Shown here in pieces: positions 10,701-24,800 of a DNA stretch of 64,000 bases. Under the pieces are notes generated by a model that was not told the origin of the DNA, ran no database searches, and saw nothing but the letters and a program-made list of their open reading frames with translations. The DNA is taken from contig NC_044576.1 in assembly GCF_901933205.1 (NCBI RefSeq), positions 11,937,024 to 12,001,023 on the forward strand. The letters are read 5' to 3'. The DNA is from Camarhynchus parvulus. Its lineage: Eukaryota > Chordata > Aves > Passeriformes > Thraupidae. Made by a program: the position numbers and the translations under genes. Numbering within the stretch: the stretch's first letter is position 1; the number at the start of each line of letters is the position of its first letter.

Positions 10701-12655
10701 GCCCACAATCCTGCAAAAGAGATCTAAAGCTTCCCTCAGCCCCCAACCCAGGGAGTTTGAAGGCAGGGAGTTTTGTACTGTCAGAAACAGTACAAAAACT
10801 CAGCTGGAGCTATGAATCCTTCCTCCACACGTGCAGCTCAGCCAAGCCTCCCACATCTCAGTGTGCCCCAAAATTTTGTGTTTCAAAGGAATTTTAGAGC
10901 CTTTGCTTGTTTGGGAGAAAACATGTTCAGAAGCCACAAGGCAGCTCCTGCAGGTTCCTCTCAGCATGCCAAAACATCAGTGGCAAAGGCAATGCCTGCC
11001 TGCAACAGCACAGGCAGCTGCATTCTTTAGTCTGGCGCCAAGGAGGAAAGCTATCATCCATTTCTAAGTTAGATTCAGGGAACCAGCTGGGGACCAACGA
11101 TTGCCATTTTTGAAGTGCATGAAGAGGAGTGTAACCAGCTTTTCCATAGTAACGAAGATTAGCGGCCTTGAGCCTGACACTCCTGCTGCATTAAAAGATA
11201 GGAGACAAAGAGAGAGACAGGTAATTACATAGAAGGAGCCCTGGGGAAATTGCAAACTCCTTGAGAACCCTTTAGCTGGTCTGTATGTTTCTCCTTGTCT
11301 CTGCTTCAGCTGTAGGTCCCCAAGAAACACTTGCCCATTAGATCATTAGCTTTATTGCAGAAAGTAGCCAGACAGCTGGTAGTGGCTGTTCAATAAAGAC
11401 TTAGCTTGCCTCTGCAGCAGCAAGAATGAGATGGAGAATAAGAAAAAGAACATCCCAAGGCACATTACCTGTCTGGAGCTCATCCTTGATACATTAGTGT
11501 ACTTAGTCAGTGTGAGGGTCTGACAAATGAACTCTGACATATCTTGCTGGGGCAATTTAAGACACTATTGTATCGCACTGTCTTTCAAAACCCGTCACAA
11601 ATGTTAGCACCATCGAGCAATCCAGCAGGAAAACTTGTATCATGCACTGGCCTCTCCAACCCAGAGCCTAGCAAGTTAGCATAAATCCCTTCTCAGCGCT
11701 GGATTAAGATGTCAATTCTGAACCAGAGTGGCTGAGGTCTAGACAGAAGACATTACCTCCACTACAAAGAGCATTTACAGCTATCACAAAGATAGAAGAG
11801 CATCTATCTCAAAGCACTAAAGCTCCTAAGCAAATACAAATCTTTAATATTAAAATACATATGCAATTTGTCTAGCAACAAACTTGAGACTACTCATGCA
11901 GCTCACAATGCTCTATGAAACAGCACTAATTTTTTGTACTTTATATATCCCCAATACAAACTGAATGCCTTGAAGTGAAAAGATGGACATGGATTTTCCT
12001 ATCACCACATAGCTACAAAATTAAATTCCTCTCACACACCACATTTTGCACTTCTGTCCAAAAGTGAAAAAAAGTCCAGGTAGTTAAAGACTTGCCATGT
12101 GTTTCACCATTCAGAACTAGAGTTGGGCTTCCAGATAGTTCCTGTCTTATCTGTCAGGGATACAACCAGCCACAAAACCATGGCAGACACCAGAGAAGAT
12201 ATCAGGTTTAAAAAACTAACCAAAACAACAACTAAACCAATCTGTATTTGCCTGATCAGACGTACATGTGTGACAATAACGAAAGAAGCACTTTGAGATA
12301 GGATTCTTCAACTTGTCTTCTCCAGACCTAACTCTGTCTTTCCATCCAAGCTGATATTCAGGCAAAGATTTAGTTAATCAGTCTGCAATACAACAGTTTA
12401 ACTTTTTTTCCTCTACAGGTATTTAAAATATATCTCATCTTCTAGATTTTCTCAAGGGACAGTATCCTACACTTAGTAGTAGAGCAAGAAGTGCACAAAG
12501 CTCTGGTTTGCATTCCAGCATTAGAAGGGCAACCCACGTGAACCAGAAGTTTGGCTAAATTCCATGAAGACAAATTTCTTCTGCCATCACCTGCCCTTCC
12601 AGAAGGAGCAGAGCAGGCAAGACACCTTGAAAAGCAGATAACAATTACCCCTTAC
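7718..12655. other. Non-coding stretch, nothing identified
   Basis: Frames of up to 129 codons occur here (for example near 8.5-8.9 kb) but they overlap others on the opposite strand, carry no recognisable domain and lack splice or promoter context. The stretch at 9.9-11.1 kb is slightly richer in GC and full of overlapping short frames, which looks like composition rather than genes. Confidence 0.5.
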
Positions 12656-12698
12656 CTTTCTGAAGAGGCCGCCGCCAATTAGCACATTCCTGGAGCTT
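12656..12698 (-). other. Minus-strand exon candidate with two competing acceptors
   Basis: Read on the minus strand, a very long pyrimidine tract (plus-strand purines at about 12709-12760) ends in GATTCAG, then 43 bases follow, then the donor AAAG|GTAAGG at 12655. A second, equally good acceptor ending in CCCCTCAG lies upstream and would start the exon at 12787 with the same donor. The 43-base version is open in one frame (KLQECANWRRPLQK), but its length is not a multiple of three. It best fits an exon of a spliced minus-strand RNA, possibly non-coding, whose promoter could be the CpG island near 62 kb. No partner exon is proven. Confidence 0.3.
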
Positions 12699-12708
12699 CT
12701 GAATCAGG

Positions 12709-12812
12709 CAAGAAGAAGAAAGGAGGGGAGGGGGAAAAAAAAAGGGGGAGGAGAGAGCTGTTTTCTTCCTCAGCACAACAGTATTTCCTGAGGGGAGAAG
12801 AAGAAAAAAAAA
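12709..12812. repeat. Purine-rich low-complexity tract
   Basis: The plus strand is almost all A and G in two blocks (about 12709-12760 and 12790-12828), giving long pyrimidine tracts on the minus strand. These form the acceptor tracts of the minus-strand exon candidate, though homopurine tracts are also common in non-coding DNA. Confidence 0.5.
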
Positions 12813-15800
12813 GTAGAAAAAAGGAAATAAGCATTAGCTTCCATGATTTTCGAAGAGGCTACTGATTAGAACTCTTGCTTGACAGAGCTACTGTACCACT
12901 ATTTCTGCACTTGCAAAATACCAGTTTAGGGTGTCCTGTATTTTCCCCATTGTCACCTTACCAAAACAGGGACTATGAATGTCAAGTCAACCACTACTAA
13001 GAAAAGCAAAGAGATTGCTGTCAGAATGGGATAAAGCCCCATACTAGAATGGGTTAAAGTCCAATTCAAAAATATTCTGGAGCACTTATTCTATTAAGTA
13101 AACAAGCTTCAGCCAAGCTCACACCCACTTCTGTAAAAATTCAAATGAGCCACATTTACTATCAAAATAGTTGGCAAAAGGCAAATTCCAACATGCATAC
13201 TGAACGTACAGGTATATACCAACATTCAAGTGCTTATGTACTCTGCTCTGAGAGGATCATACCTACAATTATGAGTATTTGCAATTAATCATATGTTCTG
13301 TTTCTTTTTAAGACAACTCCTCTTTTTCTTAAGACAATCTACTCCAACTAGATCAAATCTTTCAGTAACATCAAGAGTAAGTATTTGCGTGGGTTTTTTA
13401 AAAACAGAATGAAGGGAAAGGGATCTAAAATACCTTTTGACTAAAGGTACCACTTTGAAATGGAGCTTCACTCCCATAAAACCACAATTCCTCACCTCAG
13501 ACCATCTCTCTCTCTCTGCCCTGCTCCTAACATGACTTTAAAGAAACTTACAGACACAGATTTTTAATGGGCCCCTCCCTACCTCCAGTACCTGCCTCTG
13601 ATGAAAGGCAGGAAAATCAAGTGGAAAATTATTTTAAAGCATGAATACAAGACATTAACATCTTTGAGGAAATGGCAATCAAGGTTTTCCACAGGGAATG
13701 AGCAAAGGGAAACACATCCAGTCTGTTCTCCATCACACTTTGTTGGCTTACATTACTACAGAAAAACTCTACCCTTTTCTCTCCTATGGAAAATCTGAAC
13801 AAGTTCTCAAAATAAGGAAAAAGGTCTATGCTACCTTACATTTCCACACACACTTCTGCCACCCCTCACAACAACAATTAACCCAACTGCTAACAGCACA
13901 CAGATCCTAGTCTCATGGAAAACATTTGAAATAAGGAGCCCCAACCGCTAGGATACAACATAAAAGGCAGCACTTCTATCACAGCATCTCCCTCAAAGCC
14001 ACCACGTCTGTCCAATTCTAAATGGCCACAGTTCCTGCATTTCTCTAGGGGACAAAAGCTCTCTTTTTCTCTCCTCCTGTCAGCAAGACTTAAAGCTGCA
14101 AGAGTAATTCTGTCCAGATTCCCCTCTAGATAGGCAGTGATTTAAAGAATTCATGAAGTGGCAGTGTAAATAAACAATGAAAAACTAAATAAAGATCAGA
14201 GAAGACAACACACAGAAAATGTGCACTAAGGAGAGAAAGAACAAGCTCAGTGATTCAAAACCTCTTCTGCCTTGTTATGGGCACCCATAAATAGGCGCAG
14301 CAATAATTTGACAACGTGAAAGAATGGATCCTGACACAAAAATGTAGCTACTAAAAAACCTGCCTCCTCAACCCTCTGCCTAAAGGCAAAACTTCCCACA
14401 GTGTTTAATTTCACTTTCTCAATGTCTTACACCCCTCATCAGTTGCATTTCTGCTTTCTGTCAGCTTTCACCAACTTGTACTAATTGATGCAAAGCAACT
14501 TAAGCCAAAACCTGGAGAACTCAAATCAGTTTTGTTGTTGGGGTGTGGTTTTTTTGTTTTTGTTTTTTTAAAGGAAACAGTGCTACAGCCCTAACTGTGG
14601 GGACAGGAGAAGAAATGACCCTTAGTGAATTGCTCCTGACACGTGTACATCCCGAGGCTATGTGCAAATCAATACTAGTGAGCAGCTCAGCACAGATTAG
14701 GTTGCAAATTGCAAGAAAAAAAAGAAATTGTATCACCCCCTCAAACATACATTATTTTTGTATCCCTAAATCAAATGAATCATTTGCTTTTCTTTTTCAT
14801 TATCAAATCAAAACAATGCTTTTGACAGTATTTTTCTCCCTGCTAAGAACCACCCCCCAGATCTCCAGTAAAGTCTGTTAAGAATTCAAGTACTGGTTTT
14901 ACTTAAAGTGCTTAAAAATTTTGCACTTCCATCCTATTACTAGTAGGAGGAATAATGTAAAGTAGACACAGAAGATTTGAAGAAAGCATATTTTCAAATT
15001 GAACATAAAATCAAGAGGTGGCAAAAAGGAAGTCTTAGTGCAAAAAAACAGTTTTTAAACAACATTCTCAGGCACACAGAAATCTGTCTCAACTACCATT
15101 TAAAGACATAGGTTTGACTTGCTCCAAAGAAAGTGAGATTGGTCTGTTCTCAAATCCTCAGGCAAGAAAAAATATAAAGTGAAATAACGCATTAGCTGAA
15201 AGTCAAATCCTAAGTGGGGAAACCTCGCAAAATGATTTACAAAACCAAAAGACTTGACTAAATTTCTGGCAGGGCCAGAGATAATTCATATTAAAAAATG
15301 TCAAAATGTTTTGGGTATACAGCCACTGCAGGAAGGAAACAAACAGAAAACTGGGAAACACTGTATCAAACCCCAACAAATCGTTGACATCAACATTAGA
15401 TAAATGACTAGGCATATGTTGAGTCAAACACCCTCAAGATGGTGTGTGAGTCAACTTCTGCAATGAATTTAGCAGAGCTGCTTTCCTACATCAAGCTTAA
15501 TAAAAATAATCCTCAATTATTCCAGCCAGGCCTGGGTTCTCATTAAATCTTACACATTGTGTGCCCATTCTGGACAGTACCTGAGCTGGAGCAGGGATAC
15601 CAGAATGCAATTTTGACTAATCTTTTCTGAATGATGATACCAGATTTATTCTTAGTGCTGCATAACAAAGGTGCTGTTTTTTCCAGGCATTACCCAAATG
15701 TAGCACACTTCCAAAGGAAAATGCAAAAATCCTGCAGGACATTTGCAGGTTCTAGGTCTTAAGTGATCCAGACACTTTTTACATTCAGAAAATAAAATTT

Positions 15801-18800
15801 TGGCAAAGTAATGCCCCTCGCTTCCAATCTGCACGACATGACTGGTGAAGAGCTTGTTGACCTTATCATGCCTGACCCCTACAAGGAGCCCCCATCAGCT
15901 CTTAGAGCAACTCCCATGTCAACAGAAGCTCCCATGGTACACAACCAACTTGGGTGATTTTCTGGTTTATTGCATTTTCTAGCTTCATGATGGCTACTAA
16001 TTTCATTACACTGAGGAATTAAATCAGAGCACTGCTGTATGCAACAGAACCCTCCCCAAACCTTGAACATAACATGAGGCAACTCAGGGTTTCAACCAAA
16101 GTGGGCATCATCACCAGCACCTCATAAAATTTACAGAGAAAACCAAGAAGTGTTCTCAAGGTTCTCCAATCTACATTTAACAACTACTCTTCTTCTGCTG
16201 AATTTTAAGTACACTCAGAGTGTACTAATATAGGTCAAGTTTGTATCACAGTAAAAAGTTATTTTCCTTCTTTTCCTGTTGATTTTCAACCTTTTGATCT
16301 AGGAGAGGTAACGAAACAACTATTTCCTTAACATCTATTGAGGGAAGTAGCAGTCTCCATTTCTTACTGCAAAAAACAAACATGCAAGCTAAGAAAAAAG
16401 AAGATTAAAATACCTACTCTAAAATAGCATGATGAAACTGAACAAAACCTCTCAGCCTTGGATTATGAAGTAAGGAACCGCTCCTGCTTCTGAATCAGGT
16501 TTTTTCTTCAAGCTATTTTCTACTATCTACAGCTGGCACAGAATCAGGATGAAATAGAACTCGCACATTTCATTTCATGCAACATTTCATGAAAACACAA
16601 TATAACATTTACCTACAGCAACATGAGAACAAGCTAGAAATTAGCAAGTTCTCATTTATTTTAGTATGAATTAAAAGCATATCCCTACTACCCGTGCATA
16701 TGTGTGTATGCACGTGTCTCACACGTACACCAGGGTAAGCCTTCCATCACAAACACCTGTACTGGAGACATTTGTGACGAAAGAAGCTTCTTCAAACATA
16801 AATACTATTTTCCCAGAGAACTGTATCTGCACAAAGACAGGAAGCTCTACTCAAAGCTCTTCTCAATCTATTATCATTGTATCTATTACAAAAAGCCAAG
16901 AAAAAGTAACCAAAACATTGTTGCAGAAGCACAGACAAAGCATAAAAACATGGTAAGAGTCAATGAAAACACAGGTCTCTTAAATAAATTTTCCTTTTAT
17001 TTGCCTTAGTGAACTCATGGGGTTCACCACCAAGAGATGTCTAAGTAAAAGACTACACTTTACTTACATGAAATATATTTCTTAAACAAGCATTGTAATT
17101 TTTATTAATTTGAGCAAACTTTAATTCAAATGCCTCATTTCATTTCTATATCTTTAAATAGAGGGGTTCACACAATTGTTCCCTATGGCTTTAATGTTAC
17201 AGCTATCTCTATTTTCCCACCTGCTTTCATTGGATCCTGAAAAAAGCTGTTCCCAAAATGACATTTGTCCATGCAAAAAATCTGTGCTTTCTGAAGCACA
17301 TGGATGCATTTAGGTAACATACCTATTAAAGCATACTAACCTCTGTATGACATTTACCTTCCAGTCTAACTGCATTGACCCCACCAAGAATGAAAAAAAT
17401 TATTTAATTTTCTCTTAATCACCTGAAAAGGTACTTACTAAGCACAAGTAAGATTTATACCTCATATTTTATATGCAAAGTCTTGAGGACCAAACCCAGT
17501 GCACTGAAGCACAATGAGAGATACTTGTCACTTGAAAAATTTAGTCCCTTCCAAAGAAACAGGGTGGGAATAACTTTGTCAAACATTTATTTCTCCTTTT
17601 TAAGCTAGATCTAGAAGAAAGAAATATCTTTGTCTAAAAGCCTTGCCCCTCAACCTTCCCCTGGGTGACAGGATGCTGATAAACCAGCTAAAATAACTGG
17701 TGGAGTGGGGCCCAGGAGCCAGGACATAAGGGACAGGAGAGACAGGTGCATGGGCACATCTGGAAAGCAGCATCCTGCTGGGTCCCTGCTGGGGTGGCAA
17801 CCACTGCTGCTCCCTGCTGCCAGGTGGTACCCTGTGTGCTGCTGTCAGTGGGCTAGTGCTGACTTAGCAACAGCCCCAAGGATAAGGGGGGTGGGAAGGG
17901 GGCATGCAGAAGCTTTTTTTTTGCAGCAACTACCTCTATCTTACAAGCCTGATTTCGTGTTTTTCTATCTTATTCTTAATTAAAAAGAAGACACACTTCA
18001 TGCTGGAAATAGGTATTTTTTGAAGTTTCAATCATTTAGCCTGTTAAACCCAAGCTTGTAATATGGGTGTTATTTCTTAAAAACATACAGTAAATGCATT
18101 AAATTATTGATAGTCATTAAACAGGAAAAAAAATTTAAACAGCTCTCAGCTTTTATCAATCATTTATGCAGTTTCCACTTGCACATCTCACTGGGTTGCT
18201 ATCATATAGCACAGAGCAAAGAGTACAAATCCTGAAGGCATGAATTCATTTTCTCTTGATGCAGAGTAAAAATATTCTTGGCAGCAGGAGAGAGGCTAAA
18301 ACATGAAGCAGAATGGTTGAAAGGAGGCTTCTGTCTTTCGCAGTGAACAGGTAGCAATACCAGGGAGCAGCAATTTGAGGCACCAAAGCCCATCCACTTC
18401 TGCTGTAAGGGCCAGTAACAACGTCATCAATCACCTCCAACACCTGGCAGCAGTTACAGCCAGCCCAACAGTGTTTACAAATTTGATCCCTATTTGAAAT
18501 ACATGTTAATTCAATGGTGTATGGGGAAAACAAGGAGCATTGAGGTGAATAGTAAAGCATCCAGCAACTTGAGCGAGATGAAGATTTCACCCCAAGCTGC
18601 TCACTAGCTCATGAGCCAGTGAGACTGATGATGTACAGAAAACCCCAACCTGTCATACTGACAGCCTGAGCTCAGAAAAATGGCAGAGTCTGGGATAGTC
18701 TCTTGAAGCTATTATGAACCTTTACTGGGGCAAGTTATAACTAGACCTAATGCTTTCAGCAGGTCTGAATGACTCATGTCAACACGGGGAATCTGGAGAT

Positions 18801-21800
18801 AGATGCCAGTTGGTGGCACCTTGCCTGGCTGCAATGGGCCGGCTACCAGTGAAGAGATCTTCATCAACATCCCATTTTTTGGTCCATTTTATGCATGGAA
18901 TGAAAACCTGTCTTACAAGAGCTGCTCTCTTACCTTTCATCCCTGGCAATTTATTGAAATTCACTACTTTACAGTAAAAAAGAGAACACGGTCCTCTGCA
19001 ACAAGTCAGGTATGATTGCAGCATGCAAGGACCCACCTGATGTACCTCTACAGCAGCAACTGCAGGTGAGCCCTAGCCATAAAAATATCAATGCAAAACA
19101 CACAAACCCCAGCTCTGGCTGGATATTCAGACAGTGAAACCTTAGCCCTGCAGCAGGCCTGCTACTGGAACCCAAATTAATTTGTTTTAAACTACCTTGT
19201 GTCTGTTTAAATGAGCTGTAATAATAGCTCTGAAGCAAAGTGCAGACACATCCAAAAGCTAAACACAATGCTGAGGACTGCTCGAGAAATGCGTGCCCAC
19301 ACCCAGATCCCACTTAGAAACTACTAGCAGGAAAAATTTGTCATAATCCAAGAGTTCCACTCCCAACAATGGCTTCAGTCCCTTCAAAAAAAAACATTTC
19401 TGTCCACAGAGGAAAAAAAAAAAAAGGATGTTAGAGATTAGGAAAAAGTACAAAAAGAATCATTGTCTGTTACCAAAATCTAAGTCCTATGGAGGTTAGT
19501 ATTTTTCCTGAAAACGATTCAAGAATGCACTGAGTCGAGCAACTAGATAATGCCAAATGTTGATACAAAAGCAGCCAGGAAAAGCTGCAGTCACTGGAAA
19601 ACATTTTCTAGCCTGATTGTTTACAGGCAACTATGTTATAAAATACAAAAATATTCATTTCCAACCATCATTAGTGCAAATCTACAACATGTTAAAAAAA
19701 ACCACTGAATTAAGACACACATCTCATTACACTGAGTCCCAGGAAAGGCAGCGCAGTATTTAAAGTAATACTATGAAAGCTATTACACCACAGAATTGAT
19801 TTCATCATATATCAACAAACTAAGTAATTCACAATAAATTTCAATATAATATTAATCCTTATCTATATACAAAACTGTAAGAGTAATAGCCCATTAGTAT
19901 TATTAATGCAGCACCCAACCACGAGCAGCCTTCACACTGGTCCAGGAACCAGCACCAAGCTCAGAGAGATGCCCACTTATCCTTCAGGCCATAAGCAGTG
20001 TTCCACTGTGCTACCTGCCAAGATAAGGACAATGGAAATCATTGACAGGAGGTGCTTGGGCCAGCTCCACAGCTGCCTGCCTGAAGCTGCTGCTGCAGCT
20101 GAGGGAAGCACAGCCTGAGCACCCAGCTTTGCCAGGGCTGCTGCCCCCTCCCCACTGCCTCCGAGGTGAGACAAGGAAAAAGTCTGGTTTAGGTGGGTGT
20201 TTGCGTGCATGCAAAAGCATTCACTGCTTGTAATGCATCCTTCTTGCCAAACCTTTTCTATTTTTTTTATATATAATTTTTTTAGACCACTCAAGTTCCT
20301 ATCTCCTCCCTACACCCCACTGAGAATGTTCATTTCAAGCAGCTACCAGTGCTATTTAATTTTGTCTGGCCTGTAAAGCACATTAGTCTTCCAATGAAGT
20401 ATCTGGAATTTTTATTTTGAAGCCACAATCTGGATCTCTAGCTAAGAGATGTGGTGGAAGCACAGAATTAATTCCCTAGCATTTCCCCTTCCTAACCAAT
20501 GTGAGGCTTGTATATGACAGGATAAGCAAAGGCTACAAAACAAACTCAAATCCCCAAACAAAGTCTCATGACAACTGCAGCTAAGTCTAATGAAAAGCAA
20601 CTGTGAACTAGTAGTGAAAGCCTTTCAAAATCTCCTTACTATTTGTAAGGAATACATTATGAGAGGAGAGAGATGCATCTTTAGTACAGAATTGCATGTT
20701 TAACTGAACCATCACAGATTCACACTCAAGGCTTAACTGTTTGAGTTCCAACAGTCTGAGAGGCAGGGCCTTTCTACTGGACAGTTGGGTTTGGTACACC
20801 AGTCTCTGCGCATACTCACCACCCACCCCTCTTTGTTTTAATAAACTGATTCCATGATAAAAGCCATTTAAAATAACAAAGCCAAACAACTGTCAAACTA
20901 CCACTAATATGAGCCTTCAAACAGGTTTCCATTTCATAAATCATTTTGGTGATCTAGTTTCACACCACCCCAGGGAAAGTTACACGCATAACAGAGAAAA
21001 TTCACCATCAATATGCAGAGATCATTTGGCAACCATATCACTGCTAGTAAAGACCTGTGCAGTGGCACCATGCTTTCCATGCATTGCATATGCAGGACAG
21101 AAAAGCTCCTTAAAACAAATGCATTAGCTCCAGGCTTGCAAAATCATCAAAAGACAACCAGTTCTGCTTCAGGTGCTTGGTCATCTACTCCTCCCTGAAC
21201 CAGCACATAGTGGGCGGGAGGAAGGTAACAGAGCATTAGTGGAGGCTACTTACTTGCCACCCTTGCCAGGAAAGTAATGTGAATAATTTTCAAAAGATTT
21301 GCTAACGACCCCAAGGGTTCAGATAATGAACCCAAAAGTTCAGAGATCTCAAATATGGAAGACATTGCTCTGCTAGTTGAAACTTTTTCCATGTCTCCTG
21401 TTCAAAGACCATGCTAAGAACATCATTATTATTATAATGTACACTACACACATTTTGAGGTATTATTACATTAATACTTCCTACCATTTTGTAACAATAA
21501 CCTACATTTAAACTACTTCTCATACTTTCTTTGCCTCTTAATAAATTAATTCTCTTATTCAGCTCACAAGTTCTGATGTTTCTTTCCTTTGTCACAGACT
21601 TCTGCTATCAGTGGTCAATGGACAAGACCTAGTATTAGTCTCCCAGAGGAGGAAAAAAAAAAATCAGTGAACCACAATCTTGGTGTGCATATATAGCAGG
21701 CTGTATTTTCCACCTCTAGCACATTTCCTTGTCCTGAAGCCCAGATAGCCCTTAGTCAATACTTTTCCTCTGGAAATTCATCCAAGAGCTAATTTCTCAT

Positions 21801-24800
21801 TACAAGAAATTCAGCCTCAGGAATTTAATCAGCAACCGAAGCAGAGGGGCAAAACAACTGTCTCCAAGGGACTCTTTACATGGATAAACTCCTGAACGAA
21901 ACTCTTATTACTGACAATTCTGATGTTCCTAAAACAAAAGTATAGCTGCAGTATATGAAAGCCTGATACAATATGATACAATTCATTACTTAATACTATA
22001 TATTACTCATGCTCCAAGATCAGAGGCTTTTCCATAGCTCATCCTTCTCATGTGAATTATTTCCTCCTCTCATCAAATAATCTGAAATACTTTCAAACAG
22101 AATAGTAGTAAGTTGAGCAAGAAGTTAACTGGTTATCTGAAGTTATCAACTAAAGCAAGTATTTTCATAATAATTGCAGTTAGACCTAATGGGAAATGTA
22201 GAACTAGAATTCCTGTAAGAAGGCTTCAGCTGAAGGTCTTCTGTGAATAATAACAAAAACGCAGTAGTCAAGAGATGACATTCAGGACTGGGGAAAGAGG
22301 TAACTGACAGAGCAACCAGACCCCAAAATAACCACCTGTCATTCAGCCAGAGGCTCCAAGTCTGCAAAGAGCACCATAGCAGGAATCACTTCACTTCCCT
22401 GGGCTTTGTGCAAGCCAGTTAGCAAAACCAAGGTGTTCGTGGCTGATCCTGCAGCTCCCATTGGTCGATCCTTACTTTCACACGTCAGCAGCAGTCATGT
22501 CTTAGAAATATCAGCTGCAGTTTATATTCCAACAATTTCAGCTAACACAGACCAGAACCAGTGCACTTCCCTGAAACTTGCACACAAAATCCCTGGCTAT
22601 TTTCAATGGTACCACCTGCTCCCTGCTTCCCCAGCCAGCGGCCCCATGTACTCATCATGCAGCATCCCACACTACCACAAAGGCCTTGAGCAGGTGGGAC
22701 AGGAACAGTTGAAGGGTTTGTTAACAACATCTTTGAGACCAGTTCAGAACACAAAATTTAAAAGCTTCATTAGCTACAGGTCCTCTGTTTATGCTCTGTG
22801 TCAAGAGTTGAATCAGTAGAGAATGTTTAGATAGAAAGAGATGGGGGATTGTTCAACACTACCTGTGTGATTTACAAGGCTCAGTTTCACTGTGGATCAC
22901 TTGGATGTATTGAAAAGCTACTTCTGGCCTTTTCTTGTTATTCTATTAGATGTAACTACAAACTATCACTCCAAAATTTATGCACAAATAGCACTTGTCA
23001 ATAGGATGTTAAGAAGTAGAGAAAAGGTGCAATTTTTACCAGTCAGACTGTGAGAGAATTTCCCATCACACTGTGGCACATATGCAAAGCTTCTCAGCAA
23101 CTTGTTCCATGACAATGGATTTGCAAAGCAAGAACTGAGGGGATTATTTGATTCAGCATCTAGTTCAAGTAGCCAATTCCTTCAGCAATCAATACTTATC
23201 AGCAAGCTAAAGCCTTGTAGAGAAAAATCAGAATCCTTCCTGCTGCAGCAAGCAGGGCTCTGAGGCCTTATGGTCCAACACAGACACCTCAGCCACTGCA
23301 ATTCTGAAAAATGAATTTTACCTGGGGTTCCAAATACACCCCATGCTTACTTCTAAATGCCAAAACACAAAAGCTCACCTTTTCAATGAAATTCTGAGAA
23401 GAAAAATACATACATACAACTAGGGTCTAATATCGTCTATTTATTACACTGCACTTCAGCTGTGCAGGAAAGACTTATTAAAATGAGCACAGGGGACCAG
23501 AGAATAAAAGCAATACATTTTAGAGCCAAACACAGGCCATCTTCACACACACAATTTCTCCATTAATAACATCAGAAATTTTGCTTTTTCCTATTATTAA
23601 TATATTTCAGGGGGAATTATTAAGAGATATGAATTACACAGCTATGACAGTATGCGTGGGGAAAGCTTAGTGTCAAAACTTTAATAAGAGCTTTAACAAA
23701 ACCACAGCACCTTTGGGTCCTTAGGAAAACAAAACAAACAAAGAAACCCTTACAAAAGGGATTTCAGCTAGGTTTTCAAATGCCCCTTCTGTTCAGTTAA
23801 AGCCCATGTTTCATGCACTTCTATTTCCTTTGACAGCATATTAAAACAGAAGCCTTCAGATCATCAAGCAAACCAGAGGGCCTTTGGCAGCTGTTGAGCC
23901 CCAGTATTTGAGCTGTGTTTTAACAAACCTGTGAGCCCTTGCTCATCTGTCTTTAAAAAGCAGAAAGTACACAAATCTGTTTTCCCCTCCATTATATGGT
24001 CACTCCAAATCCCACTGCAATTACTTAGTAATCCTTGGCATAGCTGTATGAAAATGACCAAACCTACATTCAAAGAGAGTAAGTTACTCTCTTGGCAGGC
24101 AGGCCGTGGGGAATAGGTGGAGGGGAGAGCTGGGAACACATTGTTTCCAGGAGTGCCACACACTTGGACGCTAGGGCAGAAACCAGACAATGCAATGATC
24201 TGGTAGAACAGAATGACTTGTCTGCGTTTATCAGGAGACAGCTTGCTTGGATAACAACAGGAAGCATGATGACTTCAAGCTGTAAGAGCTGCCAGAATCA
24301 GAAGGCAAAGTACTAGGGTTTGGGATTCCTAGAAAACAGCTGAAGAAAAGGAGCTACAGTCTTGTAGCTATGGACTGCTCTGCAGCAATAAGTCTGGCAA
24401 TGAGGAACAGCTGGGCAAATCTGAAACAAAAGCACCAGCTTTCCCAGAAATTCACCTTTAGACTCAGCAGAGCCTGACCCACCAGCAAAACCTGCATTTT
24501 TGTACTTTAAGTAAATCTTTAAGAACAGTTCAGACATGTATTTAAGTTACTGCGAAAAATATATGACCAGATGTTAAATGCTCTGTGCTGAGCCACTGCT
24601 AATCTGCCAGCACCCAATGCTCAGTTCTGTGCCCTCCTCTTCACTCGCCAAAACAGACACAAATTGTTACCAGTAGATAAATAGTTTCTTCCACAGCCCT
24701 TTTAAGATTGCAGACAAGTAAATATGAATGTGTATACATTATAGATACATTCATGTTTTTAGAAGCTTAATATATGGCTATACTTTGTACCTATTTACAT

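Noticed and set aside
20099..20165. Plus-strand exon-like segment ending in CCGAG|GTGAGAC
   Set aside because: The donor is good but the acceptor lies in a CTG/CAG-rich stretch with a weak pyrimidine tract, and nothing links it to other exons.
22406..22819. Plus-strand open frame of 137 codons
   Set aside because: No domain, no codon signature and an overlapping minus frame; no splice or promoter context.
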